64,000 nucleotides of DNA from Oegoconia quadripuncta (Eukaryota > Arthropoda > Insecta > Lepidoptera > Autostichidae): assembly GCA_949316235.1 (NCBI GenBank), contig OX438741.1, positions 39,439,067-39,503,066 on the forward strand, given 5' to 3'. Of this stretch, positions 31,636 through 42,290 are shown one piece after another; the stretch's first letter is position 1, and each line of letters starts with the position of its first letter. Made by a program: the position numbers and the translations under genes. Under the pieces are notes generated by a model. That model made no database searches. It was not told where the DNA came from and saw nothing but the letters and a program-made list of their open reading frames with translations.

Positions 31636-32180
31636 CGCAGATTGATTGGATAAATCATTTTATTTCACAAAAGCGGTCCCTAAACAATCATTTTACATAA
31701 AGAGAACATAGTCTCACTACATTTCTATATACCTACTTATGTTGACTAGTGATTATATGTAGCCACTTAAAATTTAAGCACTACGTAGACATAGATTGAC
31801 CATGTAATACAGGGAATACTCGAAAAAACCTAAAAACTTAATCAATTTTCATTGTACCTTAGGTATTGTCTAGCTAAAGAACAATATCATAACATATATT
31901 ACTGATACGGATTTCTAAAGTTTAAATAAAGCGCAGATTTCATTGATAAACCATTCTATTTCACAAAAGCGGTCTCAACAATCATTTTACATAAAAAGTC
32001 GCACTACATTTTATATATGACTAGCGATGTAGCCACTTAAATATGTACCTGAAGATTTAAGCACTACTGTAGACCCGTCAAACTGAACGTCTTATACAGG
32101 GAATACTCTGTATAACCCAAATTTATTGTTACCTTTAGTCTAGCAAAAGAACAATGTTAACGGAATAAATTAGTTTAAAA
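31636..32180 (-). repeat. tandem pair of 3'UTR-like blocks (about 290 and 250 bp)
   Basis: Two diverged direct copies, 31636-31920 and 31928-32180, share TTTCACAAAAGCGGT, CAATCATTTTACATAAA, GTAGCCACTTAAA and ATACAGGGAATACTC. Read on minus, the first ends in GAAATAAAATGATTTA, a polyadenylation-type context. A third relative at 43505-43740 follows a candidate terminal exon. Confidence 0.65.
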
Positions 32181-32660
32181 TATACACATAAAGACTTTGT
32201 TCTAGTCCTACACATACATTTATCTCATTATTGACATCCAGATATGGTACATGGTAATGAATAATATACTTTCTAGATTGCACATTGAGCAAAACACTGA
32301 TTTACAATTACAACTACCACTTAACAAATAAAATAGCTATTTTGAGAATCCTGCAATACTGGGTGATGTGATGAGTAAATATGCAAGTATTGTCTATAAC
32401 TTCAAACTTAAATCTATTGGAAATAAAAATAGGGCTTAAACATATCTCTATCAGTTAGTATGTCCACGCTACCACCGCTTCGGAAAGGGAAATAATCTGT
32501 GGGGAAAGAAGCGGCGAAAGAAACCCACAGGATGATTGTTCTTTCTTTATGAGTTGTGGATCTCAAAAGGAGCAAATGTATTTTATCATAATTGTATTAC
32601 CTTAAATAGAATTGCGAAATTATAAATAACACATTGAGTTCTATGATATAGGACTTATTT
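32181..32660. other. unassigned, with one retroelement phrase
   Basis: CCGCTTCGGAAAGGGAAATA near 32475 has an inverted counterpart near 23815; probably a LINE C-terminal fragment. No gene. Confidence 0.35.
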
Positions 32661-33183
32661 GACTGCTCCGCTGAACACCCAAAGTGTGCCCCTGGTGGTA
32701 GAACGGGTAAATTTTATATGATCTGTAGTGCTTCTTTGGTGGTTTAGTGGAGCACATCTTATGTCACTCATTATATTTATGGTTCCACTTTACCCCTACA
32801 CATGATGACCATTTTATTTGCACTCGACATATTTTCAAAAAGGGGATGACAGATTTATGAGTCACCGAAATTAACATAAAATACAAATAAATTTTTCGTA
32901 AGAATAACAAATTAAAGACACGTTAATTTATAAGTAGAAAAATAATTTAACTTTGAAGGAAGACAGTTTTGTTTGTTTCAATAAAATACTTAATATTACA
33001 GATTTAAAACAAATATTTCAAGTATTTCATTTTAGTTGTCCCTCCAATGTGTTCATAACTTATAAGGAGCACGATAGGTAACTCAAAAATTTCCCCTCTG
33101 AACCACTGAAGGGGCACAACGGAGCATTCGAATTTATCCGTCGTACCCCTGGGGGCACAGTCTGGGTGTTTAGCGGAGCAGTC
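32661..33183. mobile_element. 523-bp MITE with TIR GACTGCTCCGCTGAACACCC
   Basis: The left end and inverted right end (GGGTGTTTAGCGGAGCAGTC) match over about 50 bp, including TGTGCCCC. AT-rich centre without coding potential. No unambiguous target duplication. Confidence 0.8.
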
Positions 33184-33368
33184 CTCACTTACTTAAGTTT
33201 TCTTACTAATCACTAATTGGCGCGCGTCTCGTACCTCTGTCTCTATCACATGCAAGTGGATCGTAAAGAGATGTAAATATTCGCGCGCCGCTATTCTAAA
33301 ACTAACGTTTTTGCCGACAAATGAGAATAGAGATAATAATGATAATCACACACTAAACTAGGCTTATA

Positions 33369-33730
33369 TTAGGTCCTTACCTATGAAATTGGCGTTTTGT
33401 ATGAAGAATTAAAAATTTAGCTAAACTTTGTATCGGATAACATTAAGTTAAGTAAGTATATGCAGCGTTAATTTTTAGAAGTAACCGCTTTATAAAAGTT
33501 TCAGCAAATCTAAGAAATGATTACGGGAAGCACATGAAAAGAGCTCCGTTCTATTTTTTTTTATTACGTGATTTAGCCCAGAAATTAAAAAATATTTCAT
33601 GTGAAACCTTGAAATAATATTCCATTTTCCAAATAAAAAACAAATTTGGAAATAGCTTTGAAAATCGCAGGAATTGGTACATATTATGATTAACGAAGAG
33701 AAAAACCCTTATTTCATAGGTAAAGCCCTA
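33369..33730. mobile_element. MITE with TIR TAGGTCCTTACCTATGAAAT, copy 3
   Basis: Left end TTAGGTCCTTACCTATGAAA preceded by TA. The right end GGTAAAGCCCTA is diverged. About 50 bp shorter than copies 1 and 2. Confidence 0.75.
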
Positions 33731-33734
33731 TTAT

Positions 33735-33885
33735 TAATACCAGATGGTTCATATACCTACAACACATTTTTATTTGTAAATAAATAAAACATCCCTAACT
33801 CGGGTGTATCACATTCTTCAAATATGTCTTTTGTTATAAGATTCGGTGTTTCTGACCACTACACCAGATGGATCGGCTCACATAA
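33735..33885 (-). repeat. SINE-B, degraded
   Basis: ACCAGATGGTTCATATACCT, ACATCCCTAACTCGGG, GACCACTACACCAGATGGAT. Confidence 0.6.
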
Positions 33886-33907
33886 AATGAAGACTTATTT
33901 TATATCA

Positions 33908-34056
33908 GGGCCGTATTAAATAAATCCATCTTGAGATTGAGATCCCATCTCAGTCTCAATACTATTTTTTGATACTGTTTTAATATGCAACAGATTCTCA
34001 AGCGCCAACTTAAGGTCAACTCAATCTTATGAACGGTTTATTAATAATAATTAGAG
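33908..34056. mobile_element. GGCCCGTATT-family MITE, short copy
   Basis: GGGCCGTATTAAATAAATCC to GGTTTATTAATAATAA; interior CAGATTCTCAAGCGCCAACT as at 22460. Confidence 0.6.
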
Positions 34057-34090
34057 TGGACCCACAGTAAGTTTTATGGTCAAAACCCAG

Positions 34091-34486
34091 GGCTGGCCAA
34101 CTGCTCTACAAACATGACATCACAACCTGTGATCGGCTGGCCAACTGCTCTACAAACATGACATCACAACCTGTGATCGGCTGGCCAACTGCTCTACAAA
34201 CATGACATCACAACCTGTGATCGGCTGGCCAACTGCTCTACAAACATGACATCACAACCTGTGATCGGCTAGCCAACTGCTCTACAAACATGACATCACA
34301 ACCTGTGATCGGCTGGCCAACGGCTCTACAAACATGACATCACAACCTGTGATCGGCTGGCCAACTGCTCTTCAAACATGACATCACAACCTGTGATCGG
34401 CTAGCCAACTGCTCTACAAACATGACATCACAACTTGTGATCGGCTAGTCAACTGCTCTACAAACATGACATCACAACCTGTGATC
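34091..34486. repeat. 44-bp satellite, 9 units
   Basis: The unit GGCTGGCCAACTGCTCTACA + AACATGACATCACAACCTGT + GATC repeats exactly nine times with a few substitutions (for example GGCTAG for GGCTGG). No spacers, so not CRISPR. Confidence 0.95.
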
Positions 34487-34599
34487 CTATGAATTAAGGA
34501 ATAGTATCTATACCAACATAACCTATGACATTATCAATTTGAACAATTCTATATTACATTTATTTAATGAGTTATTAATAAATTAAAATTATTTAATAC

Positions 34600-35330
34600 G
34601 TCGCGCCCCTGCTACTGCGGGTTCACGCGTCCCTCGGGCCATGACGCCAGATGGGGCGACTTTGGTGCCATGGTCACTGGGACGGACATTGATTTGGGAT
34701 GCTACTTTGGCACTTTCTCACAACCCAAAACCGCTACGAGAGTCAGGGCCGCAGCTGAGGAACTCCAGTTACTAAAGCGCCGCAAATACTCATCGTTACT
34801 CGGGCTCGTATTAATAAACCAATCTCAATACAAGTCTTGAGGCTGTATCACCCAAGATGCGTCTTAAGAAGTTAACGCTATCTCAAGCTCCGTGCTAATT
34901 TATAAATCAATCTTGAGGTCTACTCAGTCGAGATCGCTTCTCAAGTATTCGCCTAACCGGCGAATTAATGATAGTCTTGAGTTTCGTTTATTAATACGCG
35001 CATCTCTCAAGTGAGTACTGCTTGAGTAAACACGAGCGCTTCGGGTCTCAAGTTAGGTTTATTAATCAACACGTTTACTTGAGACCGGTCACAAGACTGT
35101 TCTCAATCTTGAGAATGTTTATTAATACGGGCCTAGGTAACCACGAGTTTGTGTAGTTTGCTGTAGAGACAATGGGCCCGTGGTCATCGGACACACAGAA
35201 GTTCGTCCACGATCTCTCAATCAGATTGGTTCTGGCCTCGTGTGACCTACGGGCTGGCGCGTACCTCGCTCAACGTCTTAATCTAGCTGTTCAGCGAGGT
35301 AACGCGGCAAGTGTTAGGGTCCATGCCCCA
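34600..35330 (+). pseudogene. LINE ORF2 C-terminus, split by a MITE
   Basis: Plus-strand reading gives RAMTPDGATLVPWSLGRTL (34640-34700) and, after the MITE at 34802-35133, VETMGPWSSDTQKFVHDLS, LRAGAYLAQ and QRGNAASV (35165-35320). These are consecutive blocks of one retrotransposon C-terminus, also found at 27860-28082. In-frame stops make it inactive. Confidence 0.78.
34802..35133. mobile_element. GGCCCGTATT MITE type 2, nested in the LINE
   Basis: Inverted copy of 30047-30368: GGGCTCGTATTAATAAACCA to TTATTAATACGGGCC. It lies between two LINE ORF2 blocks that would otherwise be adjacent. Confidence 0.75.
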
Positions 35331-35397
35331 AACGGGAGGTCTACATGACGTTTTCGTCCTAAGTTTTATTGCCTTGTATTTTTTTAACATTTACCCG

Positions 35398-35470
35398 TCG
35401 CGGGATTCGAACCCGCAACCGTTGGTTTCGCTGACAGGGTCACTATCCACTACACCAATCGGTCGTCAAT
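35398..35470 (-). repeat. SINE-C head
   Basis: CGCGGGATTCGAACCCGCAA, CGCTGACAGGGTCACTATCC, ACTACACCAATCGGTCGTC. Confidence 0.8.
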
Positions 35471-36320
35471 TAGTTATTGTGTACGTTATTTATTATTTAG
35501 TTTGGCAACATTACTTTCCACCTTAATATCTTAGAAGAATCGCCATATAAAATAAGAATCTATAACGGACAGGGGGCACCCCGCTAATCATTTCAACGGA
35601 AACCTTTACCTAGTTTTTTAATACTCGTGGTTAGCTCTAAACATTGAGTTTGGTTTTACTTTAATAGCGTCAACGATATAATCGTTCATAAAAAATTGCG
35701 CGATTTTATACATCAGCTAAACTAAAGCTGAACCAAAAGCGTTCCGTTCGAACGGTAAAATCGTTGTGCATTAGTGCAATAGCGTGGTTTCGCCACGCAA
35801 AAAGAATAGATACAATCCCTCTTCTCTCGGTGGTGTCGTACAAGGCGACTAAGGGACGTTCCCACCAAAAACATTTGCACCTTTCAACGGCAGTGCGCTC
35901 ACCCCCTGTCACGTGTGCATTGCATTTCTGAATACTCCGAAAATTAAACTGTGGATGTTGTTTCGAGCATTAAACATTTATTATTTAGAACACCCAAACG
36001 TTAATGTTTGGGATATCTCTGACCACTCCATTTGGGGCAAATGTCATGACGTTATGTTTGTATGTGAAATAAACCATTCAAACTTAAACGCGGACTTGAG
36101 TCAGAGTAAACACTTAACAGGTGGTGTGTAAGTAGGTAAATGAGGATGGGCGAAGAAGGCCTGGATTTGCAATATACAACGGCAGTCAGAAAAGGGAGTA
36201 CTAAGCCGAAAGAACACATTCACGAGGGTAGTTTTCTTTTTTTTTTATTTAACTTTTCCATAATGTCAGTATTAGCTGATCTGCCACTTTTGTATGGGGA
36301 GTCGACAATTTTTACCATGG
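35471..36320. other. unassigned, fragments of dispersed repeats
   Basis: GGACAGGGGG at 35570 and CCCCCTGTC at 35903 are inverted but short. 35850-35890 shares CCCACCAAAAACATTT with 57195. 36000-36040 carries TTTGGGATATCTCTGACCAC, inverse of the repeat at 23170. No gene. Confidence 0.35.
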
Positions 36321-36549
36321 TTTTTTTTATGCATAACGGGTTGGTACTTAACCTCAATCACTCCTGATGTTAAGTGAAGATGAGGTCGAAGGTGGAAGCG
36401 TACTGACCCGGAAACCCCAACACATTTGGGGGACTGGCTATCTTATCTCTGACAACCGGAACACATCAATACTATTAACATTGCTGCTTGGCGGCAGATT
36501 TAGATAAGATGGTGGTAGCTAGCCAGGCGAACATTTAAAATGCCCTACC
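36321..36549 (-). mobile_element. SINE-A, 5'-truncated, with target duplication
   Basis: Poly-T, ATGCATAACGGGTTGGTACT ... AAATGCCCTACC. ACCATGG precedes the poly-T and follows the truncated end, giving a 7-bp duplication. Confidence 0.87.
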
Positions 36550-37099
36550 ACCATGGGCCATAATGGTAATTTGTTGTACCTCTGGAGATCCTAAAAACCC
36601 CCTTGAGCTTAGTATCCCCATTCAGCTTAGTACCCCCATTTCGATTGACCTTGTATAAATTGTATAGATTGTGACTTAAGCTAATAAAGAAACTTATGAA
36701 CAGCCCCCAGGCACGTTAGATTTAAAGCTATTAGTATTGGGAGCATAAACTATAACACTTGGTCCCGAGAATCGTACCTAGGACGTTTGGGCAGAAACAG
36801 CAGATAAAGCTTCAGATTTTAAGCCAAAGGGGTAAAGTTTTTGTATGGAGGTTGGCATATTGCTGATCAGACATTTTGACTCAATTAAATTATCAAAGTG
36901 AAAATTTAAGACATTGTAGTATAACACGATTTTATTTGTGTATATGTCCCCAATCGATATATACTAAATAAATTGTATTATGCGATTTTGAAAAAAAAAA
37001 ACAGCATGTTGGATCAGGTCTGTGCCAAATGTTTTCAAATACCTAAGAAGTATCATTTTATATTTATAATATACATCTTAATATACCTAATGACTGAAA
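36550..37099. other. unassigned; one possible LINE end
   Basis: CTAATAAAGAAACTTATGAA near 36682 looks like a retroelement 3' end. A poly-A run lies at about 36990. No ORF of note. Confidence 0.35.
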
Positions 37100-37925
37100 T
37101 TCGAATACGTACCATGTATCTACAAGTAGGGATGCCAATTTTGTGAAACATAAAAACACAAATATATTAATAAAACAATAAAAACAAATAGTATTTTTCT
37201 GGACAATATTTACAGAAGTGTGGAAAGGACTCCACCAACAAGAGCATAGAATATAAGAGACAGTATTTTTTGAGAAAATCCCAGAGTTCTGAGACAGTTG
37301 GCAACCCTATCTACATGACATTTGAAATACAAAATCTCAAAAACAGAGTTACAAATTAATTTCTTTCTTCTTCCAGACTTTTAGTATGTATAGGAAAAGA
37401 TGTATAGAAATTTTTATAAATGCGAGCTTAGCCAGTCAAAAATTGAGACCCTGCCTAACATTGACCCGTTGCTACAAAATAACACCTTACATCAGTCTTA
37501 ATTTCCTTAATTTTATCATGATCTCAAAAATCTGATAAATTTTAGACAAACTAAAATGTAAATAACCGTCAATAAAAAAGTACTGTGTTCTTTGTACATT
37601 GTAATAAAGAAACACATAAAGAAAAAACATATTCACATATTATTTGTACATAAAGAATAATTTATACGAAATAACAAGACTACAAATTACCATAATCATT
37701 ACCCTTTAACCGACACAAGCCTTACCAAACACATGTCCAACAATGTCATTGTTAATGTCCCCGACACATTCTAGTTCAGTGTGATTCTCAATAAAGTGCA
37801 CAAATGCAACACGGTGAAAGTTGTTGAATGGAAAGATAAAAAATTTCCATTACATTTTATAGTGTGATGCAAGTTTCCCACAAATTGTCCGCAGATAGCA
37901 TCTGGTTCCTGGTACCACAGAAAAA
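37100..37925 (-). other. 3' flank of CCCH gene A, shared with gene B
   Basis: Aligns with 45990-46858 downstream of gene B: GGCAACCCTA/GGCAATCCTA, ATGCGAGCTTAG/ATGCGACCTTAG, CATCAGTCTTAATT, and GAACCAGA[TC]G...ACAAT[TA]TGTGGGA. The duplication therefore extends well past the coding region. Confidence 0.65.
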
Positions 37926-39086
37926 TTAGCCATTTGAGAAGTTGTTGCCAAACAAGTTGCTCACATTCTGTTTGTTGGTTGAGGATATGAAACTGGCCAG
38001 TTCTTCAAGGAGTGTCTTAATATCTCCATCACCAGTATTAGTCACAACAGGTTGGGGAGTGTTGGCTGGTTTCATTAAAGTGAGCAGCAGCTCGTTAATT
38101 AAGCTATTCATGAGCATGATGTCAATTTTCTTTTTAATGTCATCGGCATCTCGTTTAGAACTCTCCAGTATAATATTCCGACTTATTCTCGATAACTTCA
38201 CAATTTTTGCATTTTCTTTTTCCAAACGTTCCATTTTCTCTAAGGTCAGCAAACTGCTATTGTCTTCGATGGTTCTCCATCCCCGTTTCAAAGAAGAAGA
38301 GGTATAAGGTGGTGGAACAGTGAAATTATCAGTTGGCCTTTGCTCTACATTGCTTGCAGGAGGAACAAATGACATTACAGGCATTGGTTTATCCATATCA
38401 GTCTGATGGGAACCAGGGACATATGACATCACAGGCCTTGGTGTATCCATGTCAGTATGATGGGACGCAGGGACATATGACATTACAGGCATTGGGTTAT
38501 CCATGCCGCTACGATGGGAAGGTGGAGGAATTGAAAAATCTACCGGAATTTGTGTCTGATTTTCTGTGAGCGTTGGTGGAGCTATTGGCTTGTTAAGACG
38601 ACTTCTAATATGTGGGGGCAAGTATCCAGTTCTATAAAATTCAGCTTCTTCAAATATAGTAGCATGAACATACCTGCAATATGGAAAAGTACATCCAACA
38701 TTTTGGTAATTCCAACAAAATGTATATACACCCCTTAACTGTGACAGAATCATTTCATGGGCATATTTGCAAACTAATCTATTACATTCACCTCTGGCAA
38801 ACATCTTACACATTGTCTTTTGTTCACCCTCAGTTGTTTCTGGATTTGGCAAATTGTAATTACTGTCAATATCATATTGTTGAATATCCACGTCCTCTTT
38901 TTCTTGCTTAATAATTACATTTAGATTTGGTGGACTATCTGGCGGCGGAGGATACGGCGGTAGCGGTGGATGCACTGTCACTGGCTTCGCTTCCTCTGTT
39001 GGTTTTGATGCTGTTTCGGGCGGTGCATTATTAATAGCATTTGTGGTCTCCATATAATCATTCCTGCTCTTCAAGATCTTTTTCAT
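37926..39086 (-). CDS. tandem-CCCH zinc-finger protein, copy A (ZC3H10/Masculinizer-like module)
   Basis: Intronless 386-residue frame. A Pro-rich segment (40-53) is followed by IKQE (59-62, sumoylation consensus). Two CCCH fingers with spacing CX7CX4CX3H sit at C93-H110 and C124-H141. Next come FYRTGYLPPH (150-159), three 18-residue repeats ending PVMSYVP (189-242) and a Lys/Glu-rich coiled-coil-like C-terminus (280-335). CCCH fingers usually bind RNA. The second finger plus RTGYLPP resembles ZC3H10 and lepidopteran Masculinizer; I infer kinship, not function, and the C-terminus lacks any paired-cysteine motif. Start chosen at the Met aligned with Met31 of copy B. An upstream ATG (39159-39161) is followed in frame by two TGA codons where copy B has sense codons. 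Alternative: a retrocopy-derived pseudogene in progress. Confidence 0.8.
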   Translation of the reverse strand: MKKILKSRNDYMETTNAINNAPPETASKPTEEAKPVTVHPPLPPYPPPPDSPPNLNVIIKQEKEDVDIQQYDIDSNYNLPNPETTEGEQKTMCKMFARGECNRLVCKYAHEMILSQLRGVYTFCWNYQNVGCTFPYCRYVHATIFEEAEFYRTGYLPPHIRSRLNKPIAPPTLTENQTQIPVDFSIPPPSHRSGMDNPMPVMSYVPASHHTDMDTPRPVMSYVPGSHQTDMDKPMPVMSFVPPASNVEQRPTDNFTVPPPYTSSSLKRGWRTIEDNSSLLTLEKMERLEKENAKIVKLSRISRNIILESSKRDADDIKKKIDIMLMNSLINELLLTLMKPANTPQPVVTNTGDGDIKTLLEELASFISSTNKQNVSNLFGNNFSNG

Positions 39087-39360
39087 GTTTTTAAAATTAG
39101 GTGAATGCTCTTCCTTTAGTCTAACTCTTCTTCAATTATTACCTCACTGCGTAACCAGCATTTATTGTTCATAACTATTTATTCAAAAAACACTAATCAT
39201 TCACCTTCAAAACACGATGTATGTATTAGCAATCAATAATGTATTTAAAACTTCTTTGCGTAAAAAAGCTGTTCTTTCTTGTTCTTCGCCAGCCAGCGGT
39301 CAAAGCGTTAGATAGATAGGGCTGCCATTTATATTGAACGGACTTATTATCGACAGTCAA
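39087..39360 (-). promoter_or_regulatory. 5' flank of CCCH gene A, conserved with gene B
   Basis: Aligns with 48208-48430: GCATTTATTGTTCA, ACACTAATC, TAGCAATCAATA, GTATTTAAAACTTCTT, then GGGC[TC]GCCATTTAT and AACGGACTT. Conservation upstream of both copies suggests the duplication carried the promoter. I see no confident TATA box or initiator. Confidence 0.4.
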
Positions 39361-41018
39361 ATTTTTTGAATAAATTAGTTATCTACCACAACTATTTTTT
39401 TAGGATCGATCGAACACCTCCATTTCATGATTTCACCATACCCACAGATTACTCAGATAATGTCTAAACCATACCACCATACCTACGCACCATACACAGA
39501 CTACTAAGAGTCCTTACGGAGCACCATACAAACAAAAGAACAATCAGTGTTGCCAACCGCTATTCTACGAAAAGCGCTAAACCGTCCGCGAAATCGCACA
39601 AGATTATGCTAATTTGAGAAAAGAACAAGAAATAATTAAGCGAAAAAAAGGTTTTTTGATAAGAATTCGGCGAGTGACATTGCGTTTGTATTTATATTTC
39701 ATACAAATTGTATATTTCGAGTTTTGTATTGTGTACAAATGAACATAGTATAAAATTACTGAGCTCTCGGATCCTATAAGTCGCTAATTTTTCCTAAAGC
39801 CCTGTCCCCATTTCGGATGATTTAAAATGTGAATAATTAACTGGAGTTATTGTTACACTCGATACTAACATAAAGGACTTGTCCGCGTTTTATATGGAGG
39901 GTGGTTTTTTATTCCGAGTAAATTCCGACCGGGTTGGTACTACACTGATATTAAAGGTACAAAAATGTAGATCGTAAAACCGCTAATGAATTTTGCACAC
40001 CTCCGTTTTTATAAAATAAATTAATGAAATAACTATGGTGGAATTATTTTGCGATGCCATTGGCAACACTGGCGACTATTTACTCCACAAAAAATCGATC
40101 ACGACGATCAATAAAGCAAATCGATTATTAAAACAAAAAAAATTAAAACGATTATTAAGGAAAATATTATAACCTATTTCAATGTAGTACTGAAGTATAA
40201 ATTCTACATCAAATCGAGCACTGAAAGATCGAATTATAAGTCACCGAAATATATTTTTTTATAATGACCTGGGTTTCTAGCAAAAATTGTTTTAAACAAC
40301 CTCTTAACAGTTATATATAAAATAATTTTTGTCTTTATCTTTATAATTACATTTGATAGATTTGTATGAAATCATACACAAGGATATTATACGTAAATAG
40401 ATTATGATCACACCAATTATAGTGAAAAATATAAAAGACAGTAAGTTATTTATTTCTGTATTTTATGTGTTTGATAAAGTCACGATCTTTATCCCAAATG
40501 GGTTGGTCAGACATATCCCAAACACAGTGAACAAGATTTTGAAATATTTTTGAAAGATTTGAGATCATTTTGGCATAAAAGAAAATACAGTAAAAAACAT
40601 GGAAACAAAAATTACTTGAAATTACAATTAGGTACTATGATTGGCACAAAAATCCATAAATATGATAAAAAATCACAAATATGCATAATTATATTATAAT
40701 GCACAAACAAGAACCAGCATTGTTTACCGTTATACACCGTAAAGTCTGTTGTTGAGTGACCAGCCTGTTAATGCGATTTGGTTATATTTTCGGATTGAGT
40801 GACAGGATCGAATACCGATCAGTCAGAAATCGATACTCGATCGATTAGCCAATCTCAGATCGAACAACCCTATTGCTCTTACAAGTTTGACAATGACATT
40901 TGTTTGACAGTGGGTGGATATTGTTTTAATTAACGACGGAATGTTCGTTTCAAGGAATGAATTGCAAGAGGCTTCATTCTTTCTATAGGCCGGAGTGTTC
41001 GTTTTAAAGTAAATTGTT
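39361..41018. other. AT-rich spacer with a degraded copy of the 400-bp unit
   Basis: 39645-39780 (GAATTCGGCGAGTGACATT, GTGTACAAATGAA, GAGCTCTCGGATCC) is a diverged relative of the unit at 44508-44900. 40483-40520 carries the ATCCCAAATGGGTTGGTCAG repeat. 40885-40925 has GTTTGACAATGACATTTG and TTTGACAGTG, a motif style seen near insect promoters. Confidence 0.4.
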
Positions 41019-41264
41019 ATGAAACTAAAAAATACATTTTCTCGAAAACGGAGGTTTCTAAAATTGTACAATTTGTACATAACAGCTGGATATTCAAATA
41101 CCTATCCAGATATATATAACTTAACCCTGTCGGAATTAATAAATATTAAAAAACCAATCTGGGACATGTCCTTTCTTCAACCATATTTTTCCGAAAAACA
41201 AATAATACTAGCCGTAACTTGTCCCAATTTATATCTGAATTCATGTAATTTTTTTCTTTTATGA
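41019..41264 (+). CDS. small unidentified ORF, doubtful
   Basis: 81 codons. The first 70 look protein-like (RKRRFLKLYNLYITAGYSNT, then SELINIKKPIWDMSFLQPYF). The last ones run into a LINE tail (ATGATTGACTGGATTTGCGT at 41264-41284), so the natural C-terminus is lost or an intron begins. A second open stretch at 41703-41836 (LLLSFITTFPYERQTQNTLQ...) could be the continuation across the insertion. No family recognised; may be chance. Confidence 0.25.
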   Translation: MKLKNTFSRKRRFLKLYNLYITAGYSNTYPDIYNLTLSELINIKKPIWDMSFLQPYFSEKQIILAVTCPNLYLNSCNFFLL

Positions 41265-41946
41265 TTGACTGGATTTGCGTTTGACCACATTACTGTACTA
41301 TAATGTAAGAGATCTTTGTTATAACAGCAGAAATTCAGCAACTATAATTGAACCGCCAGAATTTTTTTTAGTAAGGTTCCACTTTCTATCTCCTCAGACT
41401 ACTATCTCCGGAGTGCATCATCAATCTTTAACCAAATTTATGATACCATACTGGTGATAAACCCTATCAAACATAAAGAAAATCATTAAAATCGGTTAAC
41501 AAACGACGAAAAACTGAGTGAAAAAAATAAATAAAAATGTTTATTCATTTCAAGACCTTACTTTTAAATGCACGTGGTTGAGACTGACTGGTGAACATAT
41601 ATACTATACATATAGTTACCCTCTTATTCATAAAAATTTACTTTTTTTTTATGCACGACGGTTCGTACTTGACCTCAATCACACCGATGTTAAGTGAAGT
41701 ACAAACGCTTTTTAACCCTGTTTTAAAGCATGTTTTGTTGCTTTCTTTCATTACAACATTTCCTTATGAACGGCAGACACAAAACACACTTCAACTAAAA
41801 CAGGCTTATAAAGCGTTTATAAATTTTTATGAATAAGACGGATAACATACAAAAAAACACCCGGCGGCTTAGATTCTTAAACAGGTTAATAAAACCAATA
41901 TATGATTTGATTTACAAATGGGCATATTTCGGTGAGTACAGTTCTT
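41265..41946 (+). other. LINE tail, SINE-A scrap and a second open stretch
   Basis: 41252-41292: antisense LINE 3' tail of the 20529 family. 41340-41520: a phrase with AACCAAATTTATGATACCAT and CAAACATAAAGAAAATCATT, typical of a dispersed repeat. 41647-41698: SINE-A 3' fragment (-). 41703-41938: overlapping ORFs of unknown nature, ending at TTCGGTGAGTAC, which would make a good splice donor. Confidence 0.35.
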
Positions 41947-41952
41947 GGGAAG

Positions 41953-42290
41953 AAACGGTAGCTCAATGTAAACAACATAACGTTTACGAATCCGAGGTCG
42001 CGGGTTCGATCCCCATGTTTAGTACGCGGTTTAGTTGGTGGTAGGGCATTTTAAATGTGCGCCAGGCTAGCTACCACCATCTTATCTAAATCTGCCGCCA
42101 AGCATTCAAGCAGCAAGCAAGCAGTTAATAGCATTCTTGTGTTCCGGTTGACAGAGATTAGGTAGCCAGTTCCCCAAATAAGATGGGGTTTCCGGGCTTG
42201 TACGTTTCCACCTTCAGCCTCATCTTCACTTAACATCAGGTGTGATTGAGGTAGGTAAAGTGCTAACCCGTTGTGCATAAAAAAAATTCT
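41953..42290 (+). mobile_element. SINE-A, full length
   Basis: GGTAGCTCAATGTAAACAAC, GGTCGCGGGTTCGATCCCCA, full body with a small CAAGCAAG expansion near 42110, and poly(A). Confidence 0.87.

Noticed and set aside
34091..34486. Regular repeats suggestive of a CRISPR array
   Set aside because: Units are contiguous with no spacers and the DNA is eukaryotic.
35570..35911. GACAGGGGG...CCCCCTGTC as transposon ends
   Set aside because: Only 9 bp match and no convincing target duplication or second copy was seen.
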